IMG/VR virus record: IMGVR_UViG_3300027747_000800
Span: 1-20,137 of that record
DNA from: a virus
Reading direction: 5' to 3' (one strand)
DNA length: 20,137 nt
Shown: positions 13,442-18,709 of the stretch, piece after piece
How positions within the stretch are numbered: position 1 is the first letter of the stretch
How the letters are laid out: each line of letters opens with the position of its first letter
Notes under the pieces: model-generated
What the model was told of the DNA's origin: nothing
The model's database searches: none
Seen by the model: the letters and a program-made list of their open reading frames with translations, nothing else
Translations under genes and position numbers: made by a program

Positions 13442-14362
13442 TTACTCTTCGTCGCGGTGCCTGGTGTTGTTTTGCTGCTCCATCAGTTGGAATTCCATTT
13501 CCTCGAATTCCTCCTTGCTTTGCTTTGGGAACCGCTCAGGCGTTCCTCCTGCTGCTGAAATCGCAGCATTCAACTTCAGCCGATCCATGCTGGACATGAT
13601 GGCAAGCTGGTCAGCATTACAGGCACGCAGGTGGCCCAACTTGTCCACCTTCTGATCGTCGCTGTATTTTTTGCTGGCCTGAATCCTGACTACCAACGCC
13701 GCATAATTTTCGATCCAGTCATGCTCGGTCGGGTGCGTCGAGAACGGTTCTTCCATGCCCGGCACGTAGATCGGAATGCCTGGAATGTCTTCGTCAACAG
13801 GCGCAGGAGCATCCAGAACCTCGTTGAACGGGCTGTTAGTAGCTGGAATGACCTTACCCATGTCTTTAGTCTGCGGCGGCTTCTGAGGCTCAAAATCCTG
13901 TACCTCCTCGGGGGTGTATACACCGGCCACGCAGGCCGGGTAGACAGTGCGGATGCCCTCTGAGATGCACCGGGCACGCAACATGGCTCTGGGGTAATTC
14001 TTCCAGTTGTCCTTGCCGCCCAGACCGATACTGCGAGCCTGCTTCATCGTCCACTCGATCTTCACGCTGCCACCTTGCGGGTGGCTGAAGACTCCGGTGA
14101 CCGCTTCGTCTGTGTATGCCTCCCAGTTGACCTTTCCTCCTGCCGTCTGGAATCGCGCCAACATGGCGTCCGCCTTGAGGGCGGGCCTGCCTTGTATTAC
14201 GTGATAGTCCCTTGCTGCGATAGCCGGGTGCATCCCTTCCGCTTGTGCAATCAGCATGAGCGCCACAGCCTGCTCGGCGGTCTTCATCCCGAATAGCCCG
14301 GACTTGGCAATGGCGGTTGCCATCCTTTCAATATCCCCGATAGGGACTAATTCATTGCTCAT
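13442..14362 (-). CDS. recT: RecT-family single-strand annealing recombinase
   Basis: A 306-residue protein from ATG 14362 with AGAGG upstream. Residues ~30-155 show the RecT core: ALMLIAQAEGMHPAIAARDY (34-53), the VIQGRPALKADAML segment (55-68), and KDNWKNYPRAMLRARCISEG (117-136) followed by IRTVYPACVAGVYTPEEV. The second half is a variable acidic/Pro-rich tail, as is usual for the family. The protein anneals complementary single strands and partners an exonuclease that makes 3' overhangs. The gene is 11 bases downstream of the YqaJ-type exonuclease and precedes the SSB-like gene, the typical order of such recombination sets. The C-terminus (QQNNTRHRDEE) is polar and probably disordered. Confidence 0.92.
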   Translation of the reverse strand: MSNELVPIGDIERMATAIAKSGLFGMKTAEQAVALMLIAQAEGMHPAIAARDYHVIQGRPALKADAMLARFQTAGGKVNWEAYTDEAVTGVFSHPQGGSVKIEWTMKQARSIGLGGKDNWKNYPRAMLRARCISEGIRTVYPACVAGVYTPEEVQDFEPQKPPQTKDMGKVIPATNSPFNEVLDAPAPVDEDIPGIPIYVPGMEEPFSTHPTEHDWIENYAALVVRIQASKKYSDDQKVDKLGHLRACNADQLAIMSSMDRLKLNAAISAAGGTPERFPKQSKEEFEEMEFQLMEQQNNTRHRDEE

Positions 14363-14373
14363 TAGAAACCTCT

Positions 14374-15258
14374 TTATTTGATTAGAAAACGACGTGAGCC
14401 GGGTTGTTCAACAACAAACTGCGCGTGAATGTCTGGCATAGACACTTGAAACAGCTTGGCATCAAACTTCTTGCTAGGCTTGGATGACTTCCAGGTTGCC
14501 AGCACTTCATCCCCGACGGTAATCAGGGCTTCGTGCCGCCCCATCCATGCAAGAATCTGGGCTTGCAGGTCAGCTTCGGCAGACTCAAGCCGCTTAATGT
14601 CGTCCTTGATGGTCTTGAGCGACTGCACGGCCCTCTCGACGGCCTGAGTGGCGATTGCGACGGACGGATTGCTCACCGCGTAGGCCAGTTTGCAATCCTC
14701 AACGCTGCGAGGCTCGGGGATCGTGCCTGCGACGACATGGCCCCAGATAACTGCCATCTGCTTGCAGTGGGCGTCAATCTCTTCCTGCGTGAATCTGAGA
14801 TCGAACATCTCGAAAGTCTGACCGCCAAACAACACGGCCAGAACCACGCGGTCAACCTGCCAGCAGGCAGCCTCATGAATGCACTGTGCCCGCAAGTAAT
14901 GCGGAACAATGTTCTGATCCTTATCGAACAGCTTTGCGCTGAATGCCGAGAAATTCTTGCATTCAACTAACAGGCCATCACCGCGAAAGTCGGTATGCGA
15001 CTTCATGTAAGGCAGGGTCGGGTGAACCGCGATACCGTCTTCAGGCTCCAGCTCCATGCCCAGAGCCCTAGCGGCCAACTGACCGATAACGGGCTGCATG
15101 GTGTGCCCCATCTGAACAGCCTCAATCCCTGACAAGTCAGGCGGTGCCAGTTTGCCCTGGCGCTCTAACACCACGCTAACAGCCTCGCCCTTGCTGATGC
15201 GGGCTGCATCCGTGGCCCACAGGCCGGTATTGCGGATCTCGGGATCGAAGTCGCTCAT
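14374..15258 (-). CDS. YqaJ-like phage exonuclease (PDDEXK fold)
   Basis: A 294-residue protein from ATG 15258, preceded by GGAGGG. The YqaJ-type layout is visible: an N-terminal TDAARI segment (16-21) in place of the usual GGSDAA, then GHTMQPVIGQLAARALG (51-67), where the usual Glu is Gln (Q55). Next are SHTDF (88-92) with catalytic D90 and LLVECKN (96-102) with E99 and K101 of the D-(E-x-K) core. Residues ~205-240 are a charged coiled coil. The family degrades double-stranded DNA to 3' overhangs for its annealase, here the adjacent RecT. It overlaps the upstream gene by four bases. The Q55 variant occurs, as far as I recall, in other phage members, so activity is expected. Confidence 0.88.
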   Translation of the reverse strand: MSDFDPEIRNTGLWATDAARISKGEAVSVVLERQGKLAPPDLSGIEAVQMGHTMQPVIGQLAARALGMELEPEDGIAVHPTLPYMKSHTDFRGDGLLVECKNFSAFSAKLFDKDQNIVPHYLRAQCIHEAACWQVDRVVLAVLFGGQTFEMFDLRFTQEEIDAHCKQMAVIWGHVVAGTIPEPRSVEDCKLAYAVSNPSVAIATQAVERAVQSLKTIKDDIKRLESAEADLQAQILAWMGRHEALITVGDEVLATWKSSKPSKKFDAKLFQVSMPDIHAQFVVEQPGSRRFLIK

Positions 15259-15512
15259 ACACCCTCCGCTTTTTTGATTGCTGCGCGTGCGTTATCCCAG
15301 TCGGGACTGGAGCGATACCCGTGTGAGCAAACCCGCTTCAGCGCCTCCAACAGGTCGGGTGCGGCTGCGATCAATCGTGCATTGGCTTCAGCGTCGGGCA
15401 TATGTCCGGTAACACCGCAGACAAACTCTTCAACCGACCGAGCAAATATCACAAGCTGATGATGCGGGTCTGTACATAGCGCCTCCCACGGTCCCGGTGT
15501 GTGCTTACTCAT
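15255..15512 (-). CDS. HTPGPW-type small phage protein, unknown
   Basis: An 85-residue protein that overlaps both neighbours by four to eight bases. The N-terminal KHTPGPWEA and the later DAEANARLIAAAPDLLEALK followed by NARAAIKKAEG form one of the commonest uncharacterised signatures in phages and prophages of Gram-negative bacteria. The N-terminal part is beta-like and the C-terminal part a helix pair. No function is established to my knowledge. Placement immediately before the exonuclease gene suggests co-expression with recombination functions, which may be only operon convenience. Confidence 0.85.
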   Translation of the reverse strand: MSKHTPGPWEALCTDPHHQLVIFARSVEEFVCGVTGHMPDAEANARLIAAAPDLLEALKRVCSHGYRSSPDWDNARAAIKKAEGV

Positions 15513-15750
15513 GGGTCACCCCGACAGACTTAGCAATGTATTTTTTCGGGACGTACAACAGAGCCTCGGGGCCACAGATGCCGTGATTGGCTCGATTGAG
15601 ATCGCAGAACCCCGCGATAGGTGCGCCCGTTACCAGATTGACTTTTCCGCCCGCCGCGCAGCGGCTGAACTCTTCTGGTTTCTGGAATGACTGTTCTGGA
15701 GGACTCCAGTGCGTGCAGTGAATGCACAGTTTGATGGGTGATGATGACAT
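15505..15750 (-). CDS. Cys-rich small protein, probable zinc-binding
   Basis: An 81-residue protein from ATG 15750 behind an AGGGAGTTC leader. Cys residues occur as C-x-x-C (LCIHCTHW), SRC, GFCDL and GICGPE, with NLVTGAP before the third; together these could bind one or two zinc ions. This layout recurs in short phage proteins I cannot name. It overlaps the next gene by eight bases. It is one of five small Cys-rich proteins in the leftward operon. Confidence 0.75.
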   Translation of the reverse strand: MSSSPIKLCIHCTHWSPPEQSFQKPEEFSRCAAGGKVNLVTGAPIAGFCDLNRANHGICGPEALLYVPKKYIAKSVGVTHE

Positions 15751-15756
15751 TGAAGG

Positions 15757-15787
15757 AACTCCCTATTTGCACGGCGTTATTGCCGTG
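15757..15787 (-). promoter_or_regulatory. Leader hairpin and GGGAGTTC ribosome-site element
   Basis: In the 84-base gap before the 15505-15750 gene, the minus-strand RNA has a perfect hairpin (CACGGC and GCCGTG arms, 15770-15787, six-base loop) followed by AGGGAGTTC and the ATG at 15750. The same GGGAGTTC string precedes the genes starting at 17952 and 18109, and the latter also has a hairpin. The hairpin may tune ribosome access or protect a processed 5' end. Confidence 0.5.
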
Positions 15788-15834
15788 AATGAATTAGACA
15801 ATTAGCAGATTAGATTGTGGTTGTTTTTCTGCAA

Positions 15835-16080
15835 CTAGTGGCGGTTTTGCCACAAGTAAATTGCACGTTGACGGACTGTCTCCGCATGGGCTTTGCCTGC
15901 TGACGCGGCCAGCCCTAGCAGGGCACCGGCCATCTTCGCCGGATGATCGTGCATGAGTAGATCTACCGCATCCCGCTCTATTCGGGCTTCTGGGCATAGC
16001 TCGCAGACCAGTCGGCCTGTTAGTAGCATGACGCGCCTATCGTCGGGATTACAGGTGCATTCGCGGGTGACTTCAGTCAT
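15835..16080 (-). CDS. Small Cys-containing helical protein, unknown
   Basis: An 81-residue protein whose ATG overlaps the upstream stop as ATGA. The N-terminus has ECTCNPDDRRVMLLTGRLVC followed by ELC, a pair of Cys knuckles around a beta hairpin. The rest is helical (ERDAVDLLMHDHPAKMAGAL, ASAGKAHAETVRQRAIYLWQ). This suggests a zinc-stabilised head with a helical body, possibly a regulator or host-protein binder. No family was recognised. It is the second gene of the long leftward operon. Confidence 0.65.
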   Translation of the reverse strand: MTEVTRECTCNPDDRRVMLLTGRLVCELCPEARIERDAVDLLMHDHPAKMAGALLGLAASAGKAHAETVRQRAIYLWQNRH

Positions 16081-16253
16081 ATCAAACTCATCTGGGACTT
16101 TTGCGTATCGTCTACTTTTTTTTGTTGTTTGTGCAGTTTAGGCAAAAACCCAACGAACCAAGTGTAATCACCATCTGGACGCCAGGCAGGTATCGGTATG
16201 CCTTGCATCATCAACTTGTGAATCTCGCTATTTGTATTGTTTCCGCGTCTCAT
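16077..16253 (-). CDS. First gene of the long leftward operon, small protein
   Basis: A 58-residue product from ATG 16253 (MRRGNNTNSEIHKLMMQGIP...). An in-frame TGA lies three codons upstream, so no longer protein is possible. No good Shine-Dalgarno is present, so translation may be weak or depend on the folded leader. The middle (IPIPAWRPDGDYTWFVGFLP) looks like a short beta unit and the C-terminus is Lys/Gln-rich. The four-base overlap with the next gene supports the call. Function is unknown. Confidence 0.6.
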   Translation of the reverse strand: MRRGNNTNSEIHKLMMQGIPIPAWRPDGDYTWFVGFLPKLHKQQKKVDDTQKSQMSLI

Positions 16254-16280
16254 GATAATTCAGGCGATAGATGCCCCAAG

Positions 16281-16330
16281 GGTGGTTAGCACTCCACCTC
16301 GCCCCGCAGGGGCCATAATCCCGGCCCTGC
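16281..16330 (-). promoter_or_regulatory. Hairpin cluster in the leader of the long leftward operon
   Basis: Several stems can form. GGTGG (16281-16285) pairs with CCACC (16294-16298) across an eight-base loop. GCCCC and GGGGC (16301-16313) make a five-pair stem with a three-base loop. Alternatively GCAGGGGCC (16306-16314) pairs with GGCCCTGC (16323-16330) with one bulged base. The last two share bases and exclude each other. The position 28-80 bases before the first gene, which lacks a good Shine-Dalgarno, suggests a folded 5' leader. No riboswitch class was recognised. Confidence 0.5.
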
Positions 16331-16359
16331 CTAGCGTACCCTAAGGCTACGATTCATTC

Positions 16360-16398
16360 GGTCACAGTCTTGTACCACGCTTGTACTGTGACCTGTAC
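16360..16398. promoter_or_regulatory. Inverted repeat with three phased (C/T)TGTAC iterons, candidate operator
   Basis: GGTCACAGT (16360-16368) and ACTGTGACC (16385-16393) form a perfect nine-base inverted repeat with a 16-base spacer. CTTGTAC occurs at 16369-16375 and 16380-16386 and CCTGTAC at 16392-16398, so copies begin 11 and 12 bases apart, about one helical turn. Such phasing is typical of binding sites for a repressor, activator or replication initiator. The inverted repeat could alternatively fold in RNA. The protein that would bind is unknown. Confidence 0.55.
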
Positions 16399-16497
16399 CT
16401 GGTCCCTCGTAGACAGGCCAGGCGGATCGATGGGGGTGTGACCATGACCGGTGTTTTCTCCCTGGCAGCCCATGCAAGCTCACTGCTAACGCGAGGG

Positions 16498-16600
16498 GAA
16501 CGATCAAGTAGGCATAAAAAAAGGGCTTAAGACTGACCCCGGTAGTGTCCCCTAGTTAGGGGCGGAGCCAGACTTAAACCCTTGATCGACACTACTCGAC
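16498..16600 (-). terminator. Complex leftward terminator / structured RNA with alternative pairings
   Basis: In the minus-strand RNA, 16583-16569 (AAGGGTTTAAGTCTG) pairs with 16535-16521 (CAGTCTTAAGCCCTT) over 15 positions with one G-U and one U-U mismatch. The 3' arm runs into a tract of seven U, the form of a Rho-independent terminator. Its large loop contains a CCCC-TAACTA-GGGG hairpin (16562-16549). A second pairing, GTAGTGTC (16595-16588) with GACACTAC (16549-16542), crosses the first, and CGATCAAG/CTTGATCG (16588-16581 and 16508-16501) is a further outer option. It lies 38 bases past the last gene of the upstream leftward block and would end it. The crossing pairs suggest a pseudoknot or switch. 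Confidence 0.65.
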
Positions 16601-16637
16601 GGGCTGATAGTACCAGACCCGCCGAGTGTGTCAATCC

Positions 16638-16835
16638 TCACCAGTTCCTGACCTTAACCTCCCATTGTTCGTCAGCCGGTCGATCGTCGTCATGCGTGAC
16701 GAAAGCCTCACAGGGAGAATGATCGTCGCGGGTTTTATTTTCCGCCCACGTCGCAAATTCGACAGCTTGCTTTTTTGTCGGGAAGTACTCCCATCTCACC
16801 CCGAAACAGGGGAGCATATCGCGATTGAATTGCAT
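16638..16835 (-). CDS. Small protein, unknown
   Basis: ATG 16835 is preferred over an in-frame TTG at 16847 because GGAGG (16841-16845) sits five bases before it. The 65-residue product (MQFNRDMLPCFGVRWEYFPT...) has a short beta part, a helix (KKQAVEFATWAENKTRDD), and an acidic middle (FVTHDDDRPADEQWEVKV) that reads as a second strand. This alpha/beta layout is frequent in small phage proteins of unknown function. It is the last gene of the leftward early block. Confidence 0.65.
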   Translation of the reverse strand: MQFNRDMLPCFGVRWEYFPTKKQAVEFATWAENKTRDDHSPCEAFVTHDDDRPADEQWEVKVRNW

Positions 16836-16836
16836 A

Positions 16837-17055
16837 TCAGCCTCCAATAATTGAATGAATCCAGATCAAGAAAATGACGATAAGCATGATCGCGCACAGC
16901 GCGAATATCAGGCCGTCGACTGTGATAGTGGGGAACCTGATGCCGGGCTGGCGGTCGATTCCAGGTACGAGGGCCTTCTGTACCCTCTGGGCGTCCTCGT
17001 CCAGTCGGGGACGGTTTCGGGGATCGTATGCGCTGCCGATTACGGGTCTGGTCAT
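16837..17055 (-). CDS. Small tail-anchored membrane protein
   Basis: A 72-residue protein from ATG 17055 with GGGGA upstream. Residues 1-45 are hydrophilic and Arg/Pro-rich (TRPVIGSAYDPRNRPRLDED), and residues ~47-68 are one hydrophobic span (GLIFALCAIMLIVIFLIWIH), so the protein should sit in the inner membrane with its N-terminal half in the cytoplasm. The stop lies one base before the next ATG. A role in blocking superinfection or altering host membrane functions is conceivable, but nothing in the sequence specifies it. Confidence 0.65.
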   Translation of the reverse strand: MTRPVIGSAYDPRNRPRLDEDAQRVQKALVPGIDRQPGIRFPTITVDGLIFALCAIMLIVIFLIWIHSIIGG

Positions 17056-17064
17056 GGTTGTCCC

Positions 17065-17277
17065 CTAGTGAGTAACGATAACGGCCACGGGCGATCCCTG
17101 CGTGTTCAGACGCACGGTATACCTGCCGAATGAGTGACGGGTGACAATATAACGTTTCATGCCCAAATTACCGCGTGAATTGCGGCAGGCGCGAAGATAA
17201 TGTGCAATCCAAGCACGGGATTCTGTGCCTGCGAATTGCGGCTCATCTTCAAAGTAAAACAGACCTGCGGTTTTCAT
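17065..17277 (-). CDS. Small basic protein, unknown
   Basis: A 70-residue product from ATG 17277, preceded by a perfect AGGAGG (17284-17289) whose distal end overlaps the upstream gene's stop. The N-terminal part (MKTAGLFYFEDEPQFAG) is beta/acidic, the middle helical and Arg-rich (RAWIAHYLRACRNSRG), and the C-terminal part (KRYIVTRHSF, RYTVRLNTQG, PVAVIVTH) looks like three short strands. An internal Met (MKRYIV) could be a second start. The family was not recognised. The strong Shine-Dalgarno indicates efficient translation. Confidence 0.65.
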   Translation of the reverse strand: MKTAGLFYFEDEPQFAGTESRAWIAHYLRACRNSRGNLGMKRYIVTRHSFGRYTVRLNTQGSPVAVIVTH

Positions 17278-17288
17278 GTGGAAACCTC

Positions 17289-17399
17289 CTAGAATGGTGC
17301 GGCCGGAACATCGTCCGGCATGGGCACGGGTTGCGTCGGGACAGGGTAGCGCAGCCGACCGAATGGCCAGCTTGCGTCGTCTTTGTAGGGCCAGCTCAT
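17289..17399 (-). CDS. 36-residue Pro-rich peptide
   Basis: ATG 17399 shares one base with the upstream stop (TAATG). The product (MSWPYKDDASWPFGRLRYPV followed by PTQPVPMPDDVPAAPF) has no predicted fold and is rich in Pro, Trp and Asp. It fills an otherwise empty 120-base slot between two genes, and its overlap geometry matches that of its neighbours, which is the main support. It may be a short binding peptide. A non-functional frame remains possible. Confidence 0.45.
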   Translation of the reverse strand: MSWPYKDDASWPFGRLRYPVPTQPVPMPDDVPAAPF

Positions 17400-17725
17400 T
17401 AGAAGTTAGCGTAGACGATGGAGTCGTCTAGTACCGCGACGACACTAGTTCGATCAGTCATCCAGTCAACAATCTGATCTAGTTCCGATTTGCCGGGGTC
17501 AAAATCGATTGGGATATCGTACTGCTCGATCAGTTCTGCGAATGTGCTTTCAGTATAGTCGCAGCAGATAGCGACAACATCCAGCTCGATCTCGACGCCG
17601 CTATCCGATTCCAACTGTTCCAGATAGTCGAACAGTTCAGAGAGAGCAACACGGCTGAACTGAGTACCCCGGCCTGCGTCCTTGAACGCTCGCAGGAAGT
17701 CATGACAATGAATGGTCGCCTTCAT
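17399..17725 (-). CDS. Acidic conserved phage protein, unknown
   Basis: A 108-residue strongly acidic protein from ATG 17725, overlapping the upstream gene by four bases. I recognise a pattern common to many phages: (G)xGRGxQFS-x-x-ALxxLFDYLEQLE, then ELDVVAICCDYTE, then a C-terminal VVAVLDDSIVYANF. Residues ~20-45 are helical, the ICCDY segment is a central strand and the C-terminus a second strand. The net negative charge could suggest a DNA mimic or an inhibitor of a host nuclease, but that is speculation. No function is established to my knowledge. Confidence 0.75.
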   Translation of the reverse strand: MKATIHCHDFLRAFKDAGRGTQFSRVALSELFDYLEQLESDSGVEIELDVVAICCDYTESTFAELIEQYDIPIDFDPGKSELDQIVDWMTDRTSVVAVLDDSIVYANF

Positions 17726-17952
17726 GCTGCCACCTGCATGGTGCGAGTCGGGAACTGTTTCTGTACGTCTGCGAGTACTAGAGCACGGATGCCGTGGGTG
17801 TCGAGATTGCCTTCCGGATAGCCGAGTAGGTCGAAAGCATGGTAGACAGCCTGCTCGACCGTCAGACGGGATACATGGTCGAGGACAAGCTGGATAGCCA
17901 GCACGCCGACTACGCGGCGAGTGTGCAAGCTCAGAGGGATAGTCTTAGTCAT
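17722..17952 (-). CDS. Small helical protein, unknown
   Basis: The frame is open upstream, but ATG 17952 is preferred because a GGGAG site (in AGGGAGTTCCC) precedes it at normal spacing. The 76-residue product has a basic N-terminus (MTKTIPLSLHTRR), a hydrophobic helix (VVGVLAIQLVLDHV), and further amphipathic helices (VEQAVYHAFDLLG, GIRALVLADVQKQF). It looks like a compact all-helical protein. No family was recognised. It overlaps the next gene by four bases. Confidence 0.65.
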   Translation of the reverse strand: MTKTIPLSLHTRRVVGVLAIQLVLDHVSRLTVEQAVYHAFDLLGYPEGNLDTHGIRALVLADVQKQFPTRTMQVAA

Positions 17953-17980
17953 GGTAGGGAACTCCCTGATAAATGGTGGG

Positions 17981-18109
17981 TTAGATGCGATTGCGACGAC
18001 GGGCAGCTTGTTCGCTGTTTTCGTAGATTTCAATCGCGGTGAAAAAGGCAAGTATGACCATGCCCACAATGTAGATTCCGCTGATGATGAAGGGAAGATA
18101 GTCAGCCAT
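17981..18109 (-). CDS. 42-residue membrane peptide, first gene of the leftward early block
   Basis: From ATG 18109, with GGGAG upstream (AACGGGAGTTC). The product begins MADYLPFIISGIYIVGMVIL, continues with AFFTAIEIYENSE and ends in a basic QAARRRNRI, giving one membrane span (~5-25) and a positive cytoplasmic tail. It is the promoter-proximal gene, so it should be made early and in quantity. Early phage membrane peptides often act on host membranes or block superinfection; this is an inference only. Confidence 0.65.
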   Translation of the reverse strand: MADYLPFIISGIYIVGMVILAFFTAIEIYENSEQAARRRNRI

Positions 18110-18130
18110 GGCAAGAACTCCCGTTAGATG

Positions 18131-18184
18131 CCGCAACAAGTGATGCGGTGATTAGAAGTATACAGGCTTAAGATGAGAATGCAA
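18131..18184 (-). promoter_or_regulatory. Leftward sigma70-type promoter with leader hairpin
   Basis: On the minus strand TTGCAT (18184-18179) and TATACT (18162-18157) are separated by 16 bases, matching four to five of six positions in each consensus hexamer. Transcription would start near 18150 and run into the 18109 gene. The early leader RNA can form CCGCA-TCACTTGT-TGCGG (18148-18131), a perfect five-pair hairpin. This is the best promoter in the window and probably drives the leftward early block. Confidence 0.6.
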
Positions 18185-18189
18185 CCCCT

Positions 18190-18205
18190 CTATATGTATA
18201 TATAG
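18190..18205. repeat. AT-rich near-palindrome, copy 1
   Basis: CTATATGTATATATAG is a 16-base near-palindrome (one mismatched pair), directly upstream of the leftward -35 hexamer. A closely related element lies at 18351-18370 in the opposite orientation. Placement suggests an operator or a melting/bending element at the promoter. Confidence 0.5.
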
Positions 18206-18253
18206 TAGAAAATGAAACGTAGTATTTATGATACATAGTGTGTTGTATGTATA

Positions 18254-18280
18254 GACTATCGACAGAATACCTGGACTATC
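18254..18280. repeat. Two GACTATCGA direct repeats 20 bases apart
   Basis: GACTATCGA begins at 18254 and again at 18274, a spacing of two helical turns. GACTATC is found once more at the centre of the palindrome at 18375-18393. These may be protein-binding half-sites of one regulator. Confidence 0.45.
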
Positions 18281-18350
18281 GAAGGTGACGATCCGAGAGA
18301 GATAAGCTATCGCCCGTCCGCTCGCTGCGCGTCGCTCCTTACATATGTGG

Positions 18351-18370
18351 TCTATATATATATGTATAGA
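18351..18370. repeat. AT-rich near-palindrome, copy 2
   Basis: TCTATATATATATGTATAGA has 10-base arms that match their reverse complement at nine positions. It resembles copy 1 at 18190-18205 in inverted orientation, about 150 bases away. It is immediately followed by the 19-base perfect palindrome. Confidence 0.5.
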
Positions 18371-18374
18371 GGAC

Positions 18375-18393
18375 AGTAGATAGACTATCTACT
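18375..18393. promoter_or_regulatory. 19-base perfect palindrome, candidate operator
   Basis: AGTAGATAGACTATCTACT has two perfect nine-base arms around a central base, the classic shape of a dimeric repressor or activator site. It carries the GACTATC string seen upstream. A second perfect palindrome, CCCAATTGGG, lies ten bases downstream at 18403-18412. The binding protein is unknown and no helix-turn-helix regulator is evident in the window. Confidence 0.55.
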
Positions 18394-18649
18394 AGGGGCT
18401 CACCCAATTGGGGTCTAGCTACCCTACGCTATACCTATATGTGGCAGTCGATCCTGGGCTGATCTGATGCGTCTGACAGGCATTGGCAACGGGCAGGGTA
18501 GACGGATCGGGTGGTGTGCGACGGCAGGCGGCATGGCCCTATGCGATGGGACGGAGGGGGCGTGTGTGCGAGCACCCCAACAGGCTCCCCCCCAAAGAAA
18601 AAATCATTTATGCTGTTGTTTCTCTGCCTCTCCTCCCCCTGTGTGGGTT

Positions 18650-18676
18650 GACCCGTCTGTGTACGGGTCTTTTTTT
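18650..18676 (+). terminator. Rho-independent terminator upstream of the rightward operon
   Basis: GACCCG (18650-18655) and CGGGTC (18664-18669) form a perfect six-pair GC-rich stem with an eight-base loop, followed directly by seven T (18670-18676). It functions only on the plus strand. Because the next gene starts 33 bases later, it is either the end of a short rightward RNA from the control region or an attenuator for the late operon. Confidence 0.8.
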
Positions 18677-18709
18677 GTGTGTACACTCAGATGATTTAGT
18701 GAGGTGTAG

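Larger units (their letters stand above)
16254..16637. other. 384-base non-coding gap between two leftward operons
   Basis: No convincing gene is present on either strand. The gap holds, from right to left, a minus-strand terminator-like structured element (16498-16600), a stretch without obvious signals (about 16400-16497), an inverted repeat with three phased CTTGTAC copies (16360-16398) and a cluster of hairpins (16281-16330) that would lie in the 5' leader of the 16253 gene. I could not find a convincing sigma70 promoter for the downstream operon, so it may be driven by a phage-specific promoter or activator, or by read-through. Confidence 0.65.
18110..18709. other. 600-base divergent non-coding control region
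   Basis: The left part (to about 18420) is AT-rich with palindromes and repeats. It is interrupted by a GC-rich stretch at 18310-18340. The right part is GC-rich with long G and C runs and no convincing gene on either strand. It separates a leftward early operon from a rightward operon that leads to the terminase. It includes a leftward promoter, several palindromic elements and a rightward terminator (18650-18676). No clear rightward promoter was found. It could hold an origin, but no initiator-type iteron was identified beyond the GACTATC copies. Confidence 0.7.

Noticed and set aside
16261-16400. A tRNA or tRNA-like element in the hairpin-rich leader
   Set aside because: No T-loop GTTCGA-type sequence, no acceptor stem and no cloverleaf spacing could be found.
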